Assembly: GCF_007004625.1 (NCBI RefSeq)
Contig: NZ_VIFV01000008.1
Span: 60,958-124,957, forward strand
DNA length: 64,000 bases
Direction of reading: 5' to 3'
Source of the DNA: Planococcus salinarum
GTDB lineage: Bacteria > Bacillota > Bacilli > Bacillales_A > Planococcaceae
Shown: positions 44,306-52,824 of the stretch, in pieces
Layout: every line of letters begins with the position of its first letter
How positions within the stretch are numbered: position 1 is the stretch's first letter
Program-made: the position numbers and the translations under genes
The notes under the pieces: generated by a model
The model's input: the letters and a program-made list of their open reading frames with translations, nothing else
Databases searched by the model: none
What the model was told of the DNA's origin: nothing

Positions 44306-44324
44306 ATTGTGTGTAAATTGTGTG

Positions 44325-44332
44325 GGTGACTG
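44325..44332. repeat. Left half of the palindromic repeat split by the IS
   Basis: AATTGTGTG and GGTGACTG precede the element. The rest of the core, TCACC, resumes after 45652. The split restores GGTGACTGTCACC when the IS and one CTG are removed. Confidence 0.85.
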
Positions 44333-44408
44333 TAGTCTGCCCCCTTATAATGGACACGAGAGGTGCTATAATTGTGCAACCACAAGGCTCGTTGGAAGGG
44401 GAATTACA

Positions 44409-44732
44409 ATGGGAAGCAAAAAAGAAAGCGGAAAACAGACGTCTTATGCACAAAAACTGGCAGCGGTTCAAGAAGTGTTGGAAAAGAAACGGCACATTCA
44501 AGAGGTTGCAGAAGAACTCAGCATCCATCCTAATTCCTTGACGAATTGGCTGAGAAAATACCGGGAAAAAGGACCAGAAGGCTTACAGCCTTACCGGCAT
44601 CAAAGTTCGACATATACTTCTCAGACTGCGGAGCTGGAACGCCTTAAAGCGATCGAAAAGAAATATAACGATCAAATCGAGGAGATCGAAATTCTAAAAA
44701 AGTTCCAGGCTTTTCTCAAGGAGAACGAATAA
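44409..44732 (+). CDS. IS3-family OrfA (helix-turn-helix subunit)
   Basis: A 107-residue DNA-binding part. QEVAEELSIHPNSLTNWLRKY is the helix-turn-helix; a leucine-zipper-like helix (ELERLKAIEKKYNDQIEEIE) follows. ATG 44409 has GAAGGGG upstream. At 44696-44702 lies A AAA AAG in the zero frame, a classical -1 slippery heptamer, which would give the OrfAB transposase. Confidence 0.92.
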   Translation: MGSKKESGKQTSYAQKLAAVQEVLEKKRHIQEVAEELSIHPNSLTNWLRKYREKGPEGLQPYRHQSSTYTSQTAELERLKAIEKKYNDQIEEIEILKKFQAFLKENE

Positions 44733-44758
44733 GAAAAAGCTACGAAGCCATATCCGGC

Positions 44759-45631
44759 TTGAGAAAAGAGCACACGGTCCAAAAATTATGCAAGGCTATC
44801 GGCGTATCGCCCAGCGGCTATTACGCTTATTTGAAACGGCCACTTCGCACTGTCTCCGAGCGTGATCGCAATGATGTCGAGGCCATTCAGAGCTTGTACG
44901 AGGCAAATGCCGGCACCATTGGTGCAAGGCGGATAGCAGGTGAATTGAAGGAAACAAAAGGGCATGTCATCAATCATAAGCGCGTCCGCCGTTTAATGAA
45001 TGAACTGAATATCAAATCCAAGATCCGCCGACCGAAAACGAATAAGCAGCCGAAAGAAAAAAGTGCTGGCTTTGTCTACCCGAACCTGTTGAATCGCGAT
45101 TTCAACGCGATTCTTCCCAACCGCAAATGGGTGACAGACTTATCGGAACTGAATGTCGAAGGCGTGAAATTCTATGTTTCGGCCATTATGGACTTGTACA
45201 ATCGGGAAATTATCGCTTTCGTCGTCAGCGATACCCCTGACCTCAAACTGGTCGAACAAACCATCCGCTCTGCGATGAAGAATCGCGGATTACCCGACTT
45301 GGAGCACGTCGTTCTCCATTCCGATCAAGGAAGTGTCTACCGTTCGGTCAAGCATCACCAGCTGGCAAAAAAACTTCAGTTCACCCCAAGCATGTCCCGG
45401 AAGGCGAATTGTTGGGACAATGCCTGCATCGAAAGTTTTTTCTCCCATCTCAAAACCGAGTTTCCGCATCATCACCCAATCGTTTCAGCGACACAGGTCC
45501 AGAAGGACCTCTTGAAATTCATCGGATTCTTCAATGAAGAAAGAAGTCAAAAACGGCTGGGGTATATGACCCCAGCCGCTTACGCAAACAGTAAAAGTAT
45601 TCAACAAGGTGCACAATTGTTGGCTGTCTAA
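44759..45631 (+). CDS. IS3-family OrfB (DDE transposase)
   Basis: Catalytic part, read in the -1 frame relative to orfA and open upstream through the slippery site. The integrase core has the three acidic residues in VTDLSE, LHSDQGSVY and ACIESFFSHLKTE. An N-terminal HTH_21-like segment (GARRIAGELKETKGHVINHKRVRRLM) is present. The 290-codon frame listed begins at TTG 44759, but synthesis as an OrfAB fusion is more likely. Confidence 0.93.
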   Translation: MRKEHTVQKLCKAIGVSPSGYYAYLKRPLRTVSERDRNDVEAIQSLYEANAGTIGARRIAGELKETKGHVINHKRVRRLMNELNIKSKIRRPKTNKQPKEKSAGFVYPNLLNRDFNAILPNRKWVTDLSELNVEGVKFYVSAIMDLYNREIIAFVVSDTPDLKLVEQTIRSAMKNRGLPDLEHVVLHSDQGSVYRSVKHHQLAKKLQFTPSMSRKANCWDNACIESFFSHLKTEFPHHHPIVSATQVQKDLLKFIGFFNEERSQKRLGYMTPAAYANSKSIQQGAQLLAV

Positions 45632-45687
45632 TAAAGAGGGGCTAGACTACTGTCACCTGCCGTATGGCACCCAAAAGAAATTTCACA

Positions 45688-45724
45688 AAAAAGCCGTCTC
45701 CCTAAAATGGAAGACGGCTTTTCA
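45688..45724. terminator. Bidirectional terminator
   Basis: AAGCCGTCT pairs with AGACGGCTT, with A and T runs on the two sides. Confidence 0.85.
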
Positions 45725-45731
45725 AATTCAG

Positions 45732-47105
45732 TTATTCCTTCTCCAACCCGACGGCAAAGCTGAGGTACATCAATGCGTTGCGGGCCTTGAACGTGGTGGA
45801 CATGGCCAAGCGTTCGAGCTCGGCCTTCGACATCTGATGCTTGCGGAGTTCACCGCTTGCCGCGACATCTTCCTTTTTGGTGATGACCTGGACGAAACTG
45901 CGTTCCATTTGGTCGCGCAATTGAAGCGACCGGATCATGGCGAGGTTCTGGGATTCAGAGCGCTCGTAGCCGTATATTTCTTTTGAAAACCAGTACAGTG
46001 CCTTGAGGGCGCTGTTTTTTGTGTTGCGGATAAACGGTTTGAGTTCGTTTTTCGGATGTTCGTCGTCAAACCAGATGCGCTGCATGCCGGCCAGCTGGTC
46101 TTTCACTTCCAGCTTGAAATAATGGTTGAGAAATTGCGCGGATTTATTGAAAAGCGTGAAAGACTGGCGGTAAACCGCCTTCAGTTGTTCATCACGCAAT
46201 GGGTTTGACGAATCCAGTTCGAGTGCTTCGAACAGGTTTTCACGATGCGCGATGAATTCCGCAACAAGCCCATCCATGAACGCTTCGAGGAACACGCCGC
46301 GCTCTTTGTCCGTCCCTTTGTAGCGGTAACGAAGAGTATCGAGTTTCATCGTGCCTTCCGGATCGACTTCGTTGTCCGGGTTCAGCAGCAAATGATGTTT
46401 TGCGCACCAATTGCGGTATTCTTCCTCGCGCCCTTCGAAAAAGTTCGGTTTGTAATTCGCGGTGACATCGACCGGACCGATTTCGTCCAGCATTTTCTGC
46501 GCCAGCTTGAGCCGGTCGGCGTACAGGGCACGGCCGTTCGGATCTTCAATCTTTTCCGCACCTTCGCTGAGCAGTTTCCGCGCTTTGTGGAGCGCATCGG
46601 CTTTTTCTTCCTTGCCGGTCAGGAATGTGGAATAAAACAGCAGCCCCCAGCCGCGTTCCGCTTCCTTTCGCTGGTAGGACGGGTCTTTCTCTTCTTCTTT
46701 CATCTGTTCCAGCACATGCAGGCCATCGAGCGAGCGGCCGACATAGATCAGCACTTCCGCATAGTTCAGGCAGATCTGGTTCCAGACAGTCGGCGGAACT
46801 TTTCCGCGGAACTGGAAAAACAGGCTTTCAAACAGAAACAGCTGGCGCTGCTTCATCGGGCTGTTCCAGTCCTTCTGCAACTGGTGGCGGATGCCCAGCT
46901 GGCTTGACTCCAACAGAATCGCCAGCGGGTATGCCGCCTGGCCTTCCAGCCGTTTTTTCAAATGGCTGATTATGTCGTTCAGCTTTTCGGGTTCCGTTTT
47001 CGTCTTCTGGAAATCCTGCAAAAGCATTTGTGTCGCCTGATACAGTTCCTTCAATTCAAATTGCCCGTAATCTTCTGATTGGGCAATATCCTGTAAATTT
47101 GTCAT
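45732..47105 (-). CDS. LA2681-like HEPN protein with TPR-type N-terminus
   Basis: A 457-residue protein. The first half is helical, TPR-like (LNYAEVLIYVGRSLDGLHVLEQM). The second half resembles the LA2681-type HEPN domain: NYKPNFFEGREEEYRNWCAKHHLLLNP, LFNKSAQFLNHYFKLEVKD and NTKNSALKALYWFSKEIYGYE. HEPN families often bind or cut RNA and include stress or defence factors; no activity is shown here. AGGAGG precedes ATG 47105. It lies next to the IS and is divergent from the S9 peptidase gene. Confidence 0.6.
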   Translation of the reverse strand: MTNLQDIAQSEDYGQFELKELYQATQMLLQDFQKTKTEPEKLNDIISHLKKRLEGQAAYPLAILLESSQLGIRHQLQKDWNSPMKQRQLFLFESLFFQFRGKVPPTVWNQICLNYAEVLIYVGRSLDGLHVLEQMKEEEKDPSYQRKEAERGWGLLFYSTFLTGKEEKADALHKARKLLSEGAEKIEDPNGRALYADRLKLAQKMLDEIGPVDVTANYKPNFFEGREEEYRNWCAKHHLLLNPDNEVDPEGTMKLDTLRYRYKGTDKERGVFLEAFMDGLVAEFIAHRENLFEALELDSSNPLRDEQLKAVYRQSFTLFNKSAQFLNHYFKLEVKDQLAGMQRIWFDDEHPKNELKPFIRNTKNSALKALYWFSKEIYGYERSESQNLAMIRSLQLRDQMERSFVQVITKKEDVAASGELRKHQMSKAELERLAMSTTFKARNALMYLSFAVGLEKE

Positions 47106-47221
47106 CGGGAAGCCTCCTTGGGTGTATGGTCCGTTCGTTTTTTAAGGTTTGGGATTGGAGCGATTGCACCTTCAATTTCTATTGTAACGAAAAGGAAGGT
47201 GCGGGTCACGAAATATTATCA

Positions 47222-47276
47222 GAATTGTGTGGAAGTTGTGCGGGTGACTGTCACCAAAGCAACTTCCACACAATTC
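47222..47276. repeat. Largest palindromic repeat: 17-bp arms around the core
   Basis: GAATTGTGTGGAAGTTG (47222-47238) pairs perfectly with CAACTTCCACACAATTC (47260-47276). GGTGACTGTCACC is central, with 4-nt spacers on both sides: a 55-bp symmetric element between divergent genes. Confidence 0.9.
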
Positions 47277-47378
47277 CAGAACTGGCGATACGGGATGAAA
47301 TTGCGGTATAGTATTGGAGCAGACATAAGATTCAGTCATCTCAGACGAAACGAAAAAAGGATTACAGGAGGATACATG

Positions 47379-49169
47379 ATGATCAATTTTCCAAAACCGA
47401 CTGTGGAGCAATTTTTCCGCACATACATGATTTCTGATTTTACGGTGAGCCGCGATGAAAAGCGGCTGATTTTCAGTTCGAACCTGAACGGCAATGTGAA
47501 TTTATGGGCGATGGATCTGCCCGCCGGCTTCCCGTACCTGTTCGCGCAGCGTGACGAGTCCGTGAGTTTCATCAAAATCGATCCGGAAAACCGGTTTGTG
47601 CTGGTCGGCTACGATAAGGACGGCGACGAGAATCACCAGATTTTTGGATTGCCGTACGCAGGTGGACTGCCGCAGCCGCTCCTGACCGGTGAACCGGATG
47701 AGAAATACTTTTTCTCGCATTTAAGTGAAGACGGCAAACGCTTGTATTACATGACGTCCAAAGGGAATCCGACCTATTTGAATACCCGCGTCCACAACCT
47801 GGAAGATGGTTCGGACAGGCTGCTACTTGAAGGGGTGGAAGGCGTCACGGAACTTTCGGCTGTTTCAGACAATGAAGAGGCGTTTGTTTATTCACGTGCG
47901 TTTGCCAACACTTACGTAACGTCATTTGTGAAAATCGGTGACGAGATGCATAACCTGACACCGGATGCCACGAAGGTCCATATCGCTTCGGACCCAGTGT
48001 TTACGGACGACAGCACGGTTTATTTCGTGACAAATTACGACAGCGAATACAGTTATGTGGCGAAATTTGATATCGGAGCGAAACAGTTCTCCCGGGCTTT
48101 GGAAATTGCCGGTGAAAGCGTGGAGAGCCTGAAGTGGCATAAGGAAAGTGCTGCGTTCTATATAACAACGGAAAAAGGCGTGGCCGATTCGCTGTATCGT
48201 GTGGATGCGGAAATGGAAAATCTGCAAAAACTGGATGCGCCGGTGGATATTATTGAGAAGATTCAAGTGACGAAATCAGGTTCTCTGTATTTATTGGGCA
48301 AAAGCTCGACGGTACCCCACAATATCTTCCGTTTGGAAAACGGGGCGGAATGGACGCGATTAACGAAGAACATCGTATTGGGACTGGAATCCGACGACAT
48401 GGTGGAGCCGGATGTGGTGACGTACAACTCGTTCGACGGCATGGAAATCGAGGCGTTATTGTTCAGAGCGAAACCGGAAAACGACAACGGCCACACGATA
48501 TTCTGGCCGCACGGCGGACCGCAGGCGGCGGAGCGCAAAAGTTTCCGTTCGATGTTCCAATGTTTCCTGAACCGGGGCTACTCCGTGTTCGCGCCGAACT
48601 TCCGCGGCAGCACGGACTATGGTGCGTCGTTTGTAAAACTGGTGGAGCAGGACTGGGGCGAAGGGCCGCGCCTGGATTGCCTCGCGGGCATCGAATGGCT
48701 GTTTGACGAAGGGATCAGCGACCGCGACAAATTATTCCTGGTAGGCGGAAGCTACGGCGGCTATATGGCGCTGCTGCTGCACGGCCGCCATCCGGAATAT
48801 TTCAAAGCCGTCGTTGATATCTTCGGCGTCTCGGATCTGTTCACGTTCTACAACTCGGTGCCGGAACACTGGAAGCCGATGATGGAACGCTGGATCGGTA
48901 ACCCGGAGCGCGACAAGGAACGTTTCATCAAAGACACGCCGACGACGTACCTCGACGGCATGGTCAAACCGATGCTGGTCATCCAGGGAGCGAAGGACCC
49001 GCGCGTCGTCAAAGAGGAATCCGACCAGATCGTCGCCAAGTTGCGTGACGCCGGCCGTGATGTAGAGTATCTCGTGTTGGACGATGAAGGCCACGGCTTC
49101 TCACGGAAAGAGAACGAGATTGCGGTATACAGCCGGATGCTGGATTTTTTGGCGAAGCATCAGGGGTAA
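47379..49169 (+). CDS. S9 family (prolyl oligopeptidase-type) serine peptidase
   Basis: Peptidase that removes N-terminal di- or acyl-peptides. An N-terminal beta-propeller of about 330 residues precedes the alpha/beta-hydrolase. The triad is visible: serine in GGSYGGYMALLLHG near residue 455, aspartate in VIQGAKDPRV near 537, histidine in DDEGHGFSRKEN near 570. The 596-residue reading uses the second ATG (47379), seven bases from AGGAGG. No signal peptide, so cytoplasmic. Confidence 0.93.
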   Translation: MINFPKPTVEQFFRTYMISDFTVSRDEKRLIFSSNLNGNVNLWAMDLPAGFPYLFAQRDESVSFIKIDPENRFVLVGYDKDGDENHQIFGLPYAGGLPQPLLTGEPDEKYFFSHLSEDGKRLYYMTSKGNPTYLNTRVHNLEDGSDRLLLEGVEGVTELSAVSDNEEAFVYSRAFANTYVTSFVKIGDEMHNLTPDATKVHIASDPVFTDDSTVYFVTNYDSEYSYVAKFDIGAKQFSRALEIAGESVESLKWHKESAAFYITTEKGVADSLYRVDAEMENLQKLDAPVDIIEKIQVTKSGSLYLLGKSSTVPHNIFRLENGAEWTRLTKNIVLGLESDDMVEPDVVTYNSFDGMEIEALLFRAKPENDNGHTIFWPHGGPQAAERKSFRSMFQCFLNRGYSVFAPNFRGSTDYGASFVKLVEQDWGEGPRLDCLAGIEWLFDEGISDRDKLFLVGGSYGGYMALLLHGRHPEYFKAVVDIFGVSDLFTFYNSVPEHWKPMMERWIGNPERDKERFIKDTPTTYLDGMVKPMLVIQGAKDPRVVKEESDQIVAKLRDAGRDVEYLVLDDEGHGFSRKENEIAVYSRMLDFLAKHQG

Positions 49170-49280
49170 AACAGCGAATAAACCGGTGGCGGCAGATGGA
49201 AATCTGCTGCTACCGGTTTTTTATGTTGTTTTTAGAGGGGGAAGGTGGAGAAATCGCAAGCTTTGGGGGACATTGTGAGT

Positions 49281-49400
49281 TTTATGTGCGGTGGGGCGGA
49301 TTTATGTGCGGTGAGCGAGATTTGTGTGCGGTGAGCGAGATTTATGTGCGCACAGCAAGATTTATGTGCGGAGCACTAAAATTATGTGTAAAAAATAAAA
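49281..49400. repeat. 20-nt tandem array 4, six units of a different sequence
   Basis: Units begin exactly at 49281, 49301, 49321, 49341, 49361 and 49381 with TTTATGTGCG (last one decayed to ATTATGTGTA). The variable half is often GTGAGCGAGA. Same unit number and period as arrays 1-3 with unrelated sequence. Confidence 0.9.
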
Positions 49401-49412
49401 ATTTGCGCTAAC

Positions 49413-49467
49413 TCCCATACCCAACTCCCATACCCAACTCCCACACCCAACTCGCGCACCCACCTAA
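49413..49467. repeat. 14-nt C-rich tandem repeat
   Basis: AACTCCCATACCC recurs about four times with small changes, between array 4 and the DUF2207 terminator. Confidence 0.7.
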
Positions 49468-49478
49468 CCCACACCCGC

Positions 49479-49509
49479 AAAAAAAGGCCTCGCCTCAGCG
49501 GAGCCTTCA
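49479..49509 (-). terminator. Terminator of the DUF2207 gene
   Basis: On the reverse strand AAGGC and GCCTT pair around an inner CGC/GCG, followed by TTTTTTT. Confidence 0.65.
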
Positions 49510-49528
49510 TTCCTCGTAGCATCAATTC

Positions 49529-51199
49529 CTAAAACGCACCGGATCCGCCGCCCCCGCCGCCGACGCCAGCTCCTGATCCGGCTACTCCGGCGCTTGCGCT
49601 GGCAGTGGTGGCAGTGCTGGCAGAAACGAAGATGGCGGTCAGGAAGACAGGATTCATGATGAAGCTGGTGGCATCCGTTTCCGTGCCGGCGGAAGTGAAG
49701 ACGGACGCTTTTCGTTCGGCGGTTTTGGGGTCAGTGCCGAGAAGATAGGCGTAGGCGCGCTGTTTTTCATCTTTTGTCAGGCTGTCCCATTGTTCGGACG
49801 GCAAATTCTCCATGGCGTCGTCCATGCGCCGCCAGTTCCGGCGGAGGACATGTCCTTCGTACGTGATGGGCGAGTAGCCGATGGCAAAGCCAAGTGCGGT
49901 CAGTGCCAGGACGATGGAGGCAGCCACCCACGGGAAGAGCCCGTAGATGCCGGTATAGATTGCGAGCCCCACGAAAACAAGGCTCAAGATTCCGGCAGTC
50001 CCACGCAAACCGGGATGTTTTTCGAAAAAGCCCTGTGCTTTCACTTCGTCACTGATGCCTTTATTCCACTCGGCCATTGCCTCATTATAGGCGGGATGAT
50101 TCGATTCCTGCTGCGTATAGGCCTCGACTTGTTCGAGCGTAAATTCCCGACCGTTGCCGATTTCATCGAACAGGAGGCCAATCAACGCGTCTTCGTGCAG
50201 GTGGTCGGTATGTCGGTTGATCAGCTCGAAATGATTTTCCGACAACTGCCGGATATTGCCTTTGCGCATCAAGTCCATGATCGCGGCTGAAATCGTGTTC
50301 GGCGACAGAGAGCTGGAATGTGTGAAATGGAGCAGCGCGGGAATGCTCATCGTGTCTTTCGGTACAAAAAATTCGTACGGCGTCTTCCGGATTTTCTGTT
50401 TGCGCTGGAAAGCCCGGAACCATGCCAGGAGGATCCCTGCCAGTAACAGGGCGCCGGCAATGACAATGGCGGGAATGCCGAAGTTTCTGGCGGTTTGCTG
50501 ATTCTGTGCGAAAATCGCCGCTTCATTTTCCAGCTGCTCGCGGTCTTGCGCTAAGTCGTCCCGCACAGTCCCGTCCTGAGCCGTCAGGGACGGAAACAAT
50601 TCCGGTTCAAAAATCGCCCGGATATCGGCGTTTTCACCAGCGGGCACGGAGCCCAGTTCAAACAGCACAGAGCCATCGTTCGTAATCATTTCCGTTCCGT
50701 AAGCTTCGCCATAGCCAAGCGCCTGCACGTCTGCGGCAGGGGCAGGGGGAATGACGCGGATGGTCATATCGCCGTATTCGCTTTCGTTGCTCTCGTCGAA
50801 AAACGGCCAATAAAACTGCGCGCCATCTTCAAACTTCTCTACAGCGCCGGCAATTTGGTAAGAAAGCTCAACTTCCACCGTGTCGCCCGCCTCACCGCTT
50901 CGGTATACCTTATAAAGGCCATCTTCACTTTCGACCTTCAGGGCATTGCCGTTTTCCGAAGCCGAGAAACTTTCGATGGCAGTACCCTGTTTGGGAATCA
51001 GGCTGCGGGTGATGCCATTAAAATCGTCCTCAAAGTCGTAAGTGAACTGCTCGGTCACCTCAGCCGTGCCGTCCTTGTTCAAATGTGCATCAATCCGGAC
51101 TTCCGTAATTTCAAAGTCGACAGCAAAAGCATGTGTCGGCAGCAGCAAGAGCACCAAAACGAACGCCAGCAAATAAGGGAGAATTTTTTTGCCAGTCAT
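49529..51199 (-). CDS. DUF2207 membrane protein
   Basis: A signal peptide (LLPTHAFA) is followed by an extracellular N-terminal beta domain (YDFEDDFNGITRSLIPKQGT). A membrane helix lies near residue 245, then a cytoplasmic region, two more membrane helices near 405-445, and a glycine-rich end GVGGGGGGSGAF. This is the standard DUF2207/YciQ-like layout of 556 residues; function unknown. GAGGTG precedes ATG 51199. Confidence 0.9.
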   Translation of the reverse strand: MTGKKILPYLLAFVLVLLLLPTHAFAVDFEITEVRIDAHLNKDGTAEVTEQFTYDFEDDFNGITRSLIPKQGTAIESFSASENGNALKVESEDGLYKVYRSGEAGDTVEVELSYQIAGAVEKFEDGAQFYWPFFDESNESEYGDMTIRVIPPAPAADVQALGYGEAYGTEMITNDGSVLFELGSVPAGENADIRAIFEPELFPSLTAQDGTVRDDLAQDREQLENEAAIFAQNQQTARNFGIPAIVIAGALLLAGILLAWFRAFQRKQKIRKTPYEFFVPKDTMSIPALLHFTHSSSLSPNTISAAIMDLMRKGNIRQLSENHFELINRHTDHLHEDALIGLLFDEIGNGREFTLEQVEAYTQQESNHPAYNEAMAEWNKGISDEVKAQGFFEKHPGLRGTAGILSLVFVGLAIYTGIYGLFPWVAASIVLALTALGFAIGYSPITYEGHVLRRNWRRMDDAMENLPSEQWDSLTKDEKQRAYAYLLGTDPKTAERKASVFTSAGTETDATSFIMNPVFLTAIFVSASTATTASASAGVAGSGAGVGGGGGGSGAF

Positions 51200-51254
51200 G
51201 ATCCATCACCTCTTGCACAGTTATACGGATGAAGAGGGAGAAAGTTTCACGGGG

Positions 51255-51285
51255 AATTGCGCGGGTGCCAGTCACCGGCACAATT
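51255..51285. repeat. Palindromic repeat copy (variant core)
   Basis: AATTGCG and CGGCACAATT flank GGTGCCAGTCACC. The same length and symmetry as 14660-14690. Confidence 0.65.
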
Positions 51286-51369
51286 CTGCGGGAAAATGGA
51301 TATCTTTGGCTGCCTCCTTTATACTGCACTTAAAGCGGGCTAAAACGATTTGAAGGAGGGAAAGCAATC

Positions 51370-52605
51370 ATGAAAGAACAGCGAATCTTCAAGAAAAGTG
51401 CACTAACAATCATCACGGCGATTCTGGTGTTGTTGTTTATGCCGAATTTAGAGGCGGGGGGCATTTCTCCCGGCAAAGCGGAGGCAGCGACGACATTCCC
51501 GGACGTTACAGATTTTAAAGCTGAAATCGATTATTTGACGGGCCTTGAAATCATAAGAGGTTATCCGGATGGAACGTTCCGCCCGAAAACCAGCATTACC
51601 CGCCTGGATGCAGTCCGGATGATTCTGCGGGAAATGGAGATTGAAGATCCGGTTGCAGCAGACCCCGGCTTTTCGGACATGAATCCGGAAACCCAGGGCT
51701 ACGCTCTGGTGGCAAAGGCTGTGGAAATCGGTTTTATTGACGGCAAGGTGCTCGAAGACGGTCGCAAGGTCTTCGATCCCCAAGGCAAGCTGACCCGGGC
51801 CGAGATGGCCAAAATCCTGGTTGAGGCATATTCGCTCACTGCGGACGATAACATCAAGTTCATCGATGTCTCCAGCGGCCATTGGGCGAGCAGCCATATC
51901 AGCCGGCTCGCGACAGCCAACATTACCGACGGCTTCCCGGGAGGTTATTTCAAGCCCGAAAGCAGCCTCGAACGGCAGCATTTTGCGGTGTTCATGGCGC
52001 GTCTGTTGAATCCGTCTGAATTTCAGGCCGGGCCAGTGGTGATTCCGCCGCCGAAATACCCGGCGCCTTCGACAGATACGCCAGGTTACTACGTGGACGG
52101 CATTCTGGTCGTCAATAAAGTCCATGACTTGCCATCAACTTATAATCCCGGCATCCACCCGCTCGCCCAAACGGCCGCCGATGAAATGATGGCGGATGCG
52201 AAAGCGCAAGGCGTGAATCTCAGCGTCATCAGTGCCTTCCGATCCTATTCGTACCAGGAAACGCTCTACAATAATTACGTTGAGCGCGATGGCCAGGCAG
52301 CGGCAGACCGCTACAGCGCAAGGCCAGGCCACAGCGAGCACCAGACGGGACTCGCCTTCGACTTTGGCGGCACAAATCAGTCCTATTGGCTGAAAACATC
52401 TTTTGCCGACACGGCAGCAGGCAGATGGCTGGAAGCAAACGCCTCTAAATATGGCTTTATCCTGCGCTATCCCGAAGGCAAAGAAAGCATCACGGGCTAT
52501 ATGTTCGAACCGTGGCATTTCCGCTATGTCGGTTCCCGGGAATCAGCGAAGATCAAAGCCAGCGGCAAAACGCTGGAAGAGTATCTCGGCGTCAGAGGGA
52601 GATAA
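51370..52605 (+). CDS. SLH-anchored D-alanyl-D-alanine carboxypeptidase, VanY family
   Basis: A 411-residue secreted enzyme. A signal peptide ending KAEA leads into three SLH domains (residues 42-215; RGYPDGTFRPKTSITR, KVFDPQGKLTRAEMAK, DGFPGGYFKPESSLER). A VanY peptidase domain starts near 240 (ARPGHSEHQTGLAFDFGG, EPWHFRYVG). The catalytic domain is a close relative of the one at 12945-14546, where Ig repeats replace SLH, so one module is presented in two ways. GGAGGGAAAG precedes ATG 51370. Confidence 0.93.
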   Translation: MKEQRIFKKSALTIITAILVLLFMPNLEAGGISPGKAEAATTFPDVTDFKAEIDYLTGLEIIRGYPDGTFRPKTSITRLDAVRMILREMEIEDPVAADPGFSDMNPETQGYALVAKAVEIGFIDGKVLEDGRKVFDPQGKLTRAEMAKILVEAYSLTADDNIKFIDVSSGHWASSHISRLATANITDGFPGGYFKPESSLERQHFAVFMARLLNPSEFQAGPVVIPPPKYPAPSTDTPGYYVDGILVVNKVHDLPSTYNPGIHPLAQTAADEMMADAKAQGVNLSVISAFRSYSYQETLYNNYVERDGQAAADRYSARPGHSEHQTGLAFDFGGTNQSYWLKTSFADTAAGRWLEANASKYGFILRYPEGKESITGYMFEPWHFRYVGSRESAKIKASGKTLEEYLGVRGR

Positions 52606-52634
52606 CCGATGTAACATGAGGGTGACAACATGAG

Positions 52635-52647
52635 GGTGACAGTCACC
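52635..52647. repeat. Palindromic repeat copy (core GGTGACAGTCACC)
   Basis: Perfect core, opposite centre base, preceded by a direct repeat of ATGAGGGTGACA. Confidence 0.65.
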
Positions 52648-52670
52648 TGGTAATTATTGTTAATAGGGAA

Positions 52671-52705
52671 CGGCATCCACGTGCAATTGTGGGTGCCGTT
52701 TTTGA
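52671..52705 (+). terminator. Terminator after the SLH carboxypeptidase gene
   Basis: CGGCATCCAC pairs with GTGGGTGCCG and is followed by TTTTT. Confidence 0.8.
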
Positions 52706-52715
52706 ATTGTTTGGG

Positions 52716-52737
52716 AATTGTGTGGGTGACTGTCACC
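52716..52737. repeat. Palindromic repeat copy with left arm
   Basis: AATTGTGTG then the perfect GGTGACTGTCACC core; a partial extra AATTGTTTGGG lies before it, as in the copy at 56193. Confidence 0.75.
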
Positions 52738-52824
52738 TATAGAAATGCTATACTAACCGGAAACCTAATGTATTTTTTGATACATATTTGGCATTTAAAA
52801 CGTAGAAAAGAGTGTAGATTTATC

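Larger units (their letters stand above)
44333..45649 (+). mobile_element. Intact IS3-family insertion sequence, 1317 bp
   Basis: Terminal inverted repeats are TAGTCTGCCCCC at the left and GGGGCTAGACTA at the right. The flanking CTG (44330-44332 and 45650-45652) is a 3-bp target duplication. Two overlapping frames, orfA and orfB, are joined by a -1 frameshift signal, as is standard for IS3 elements. No stop or deletion interrupts either, so it may be active. Confidence 0.93.
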
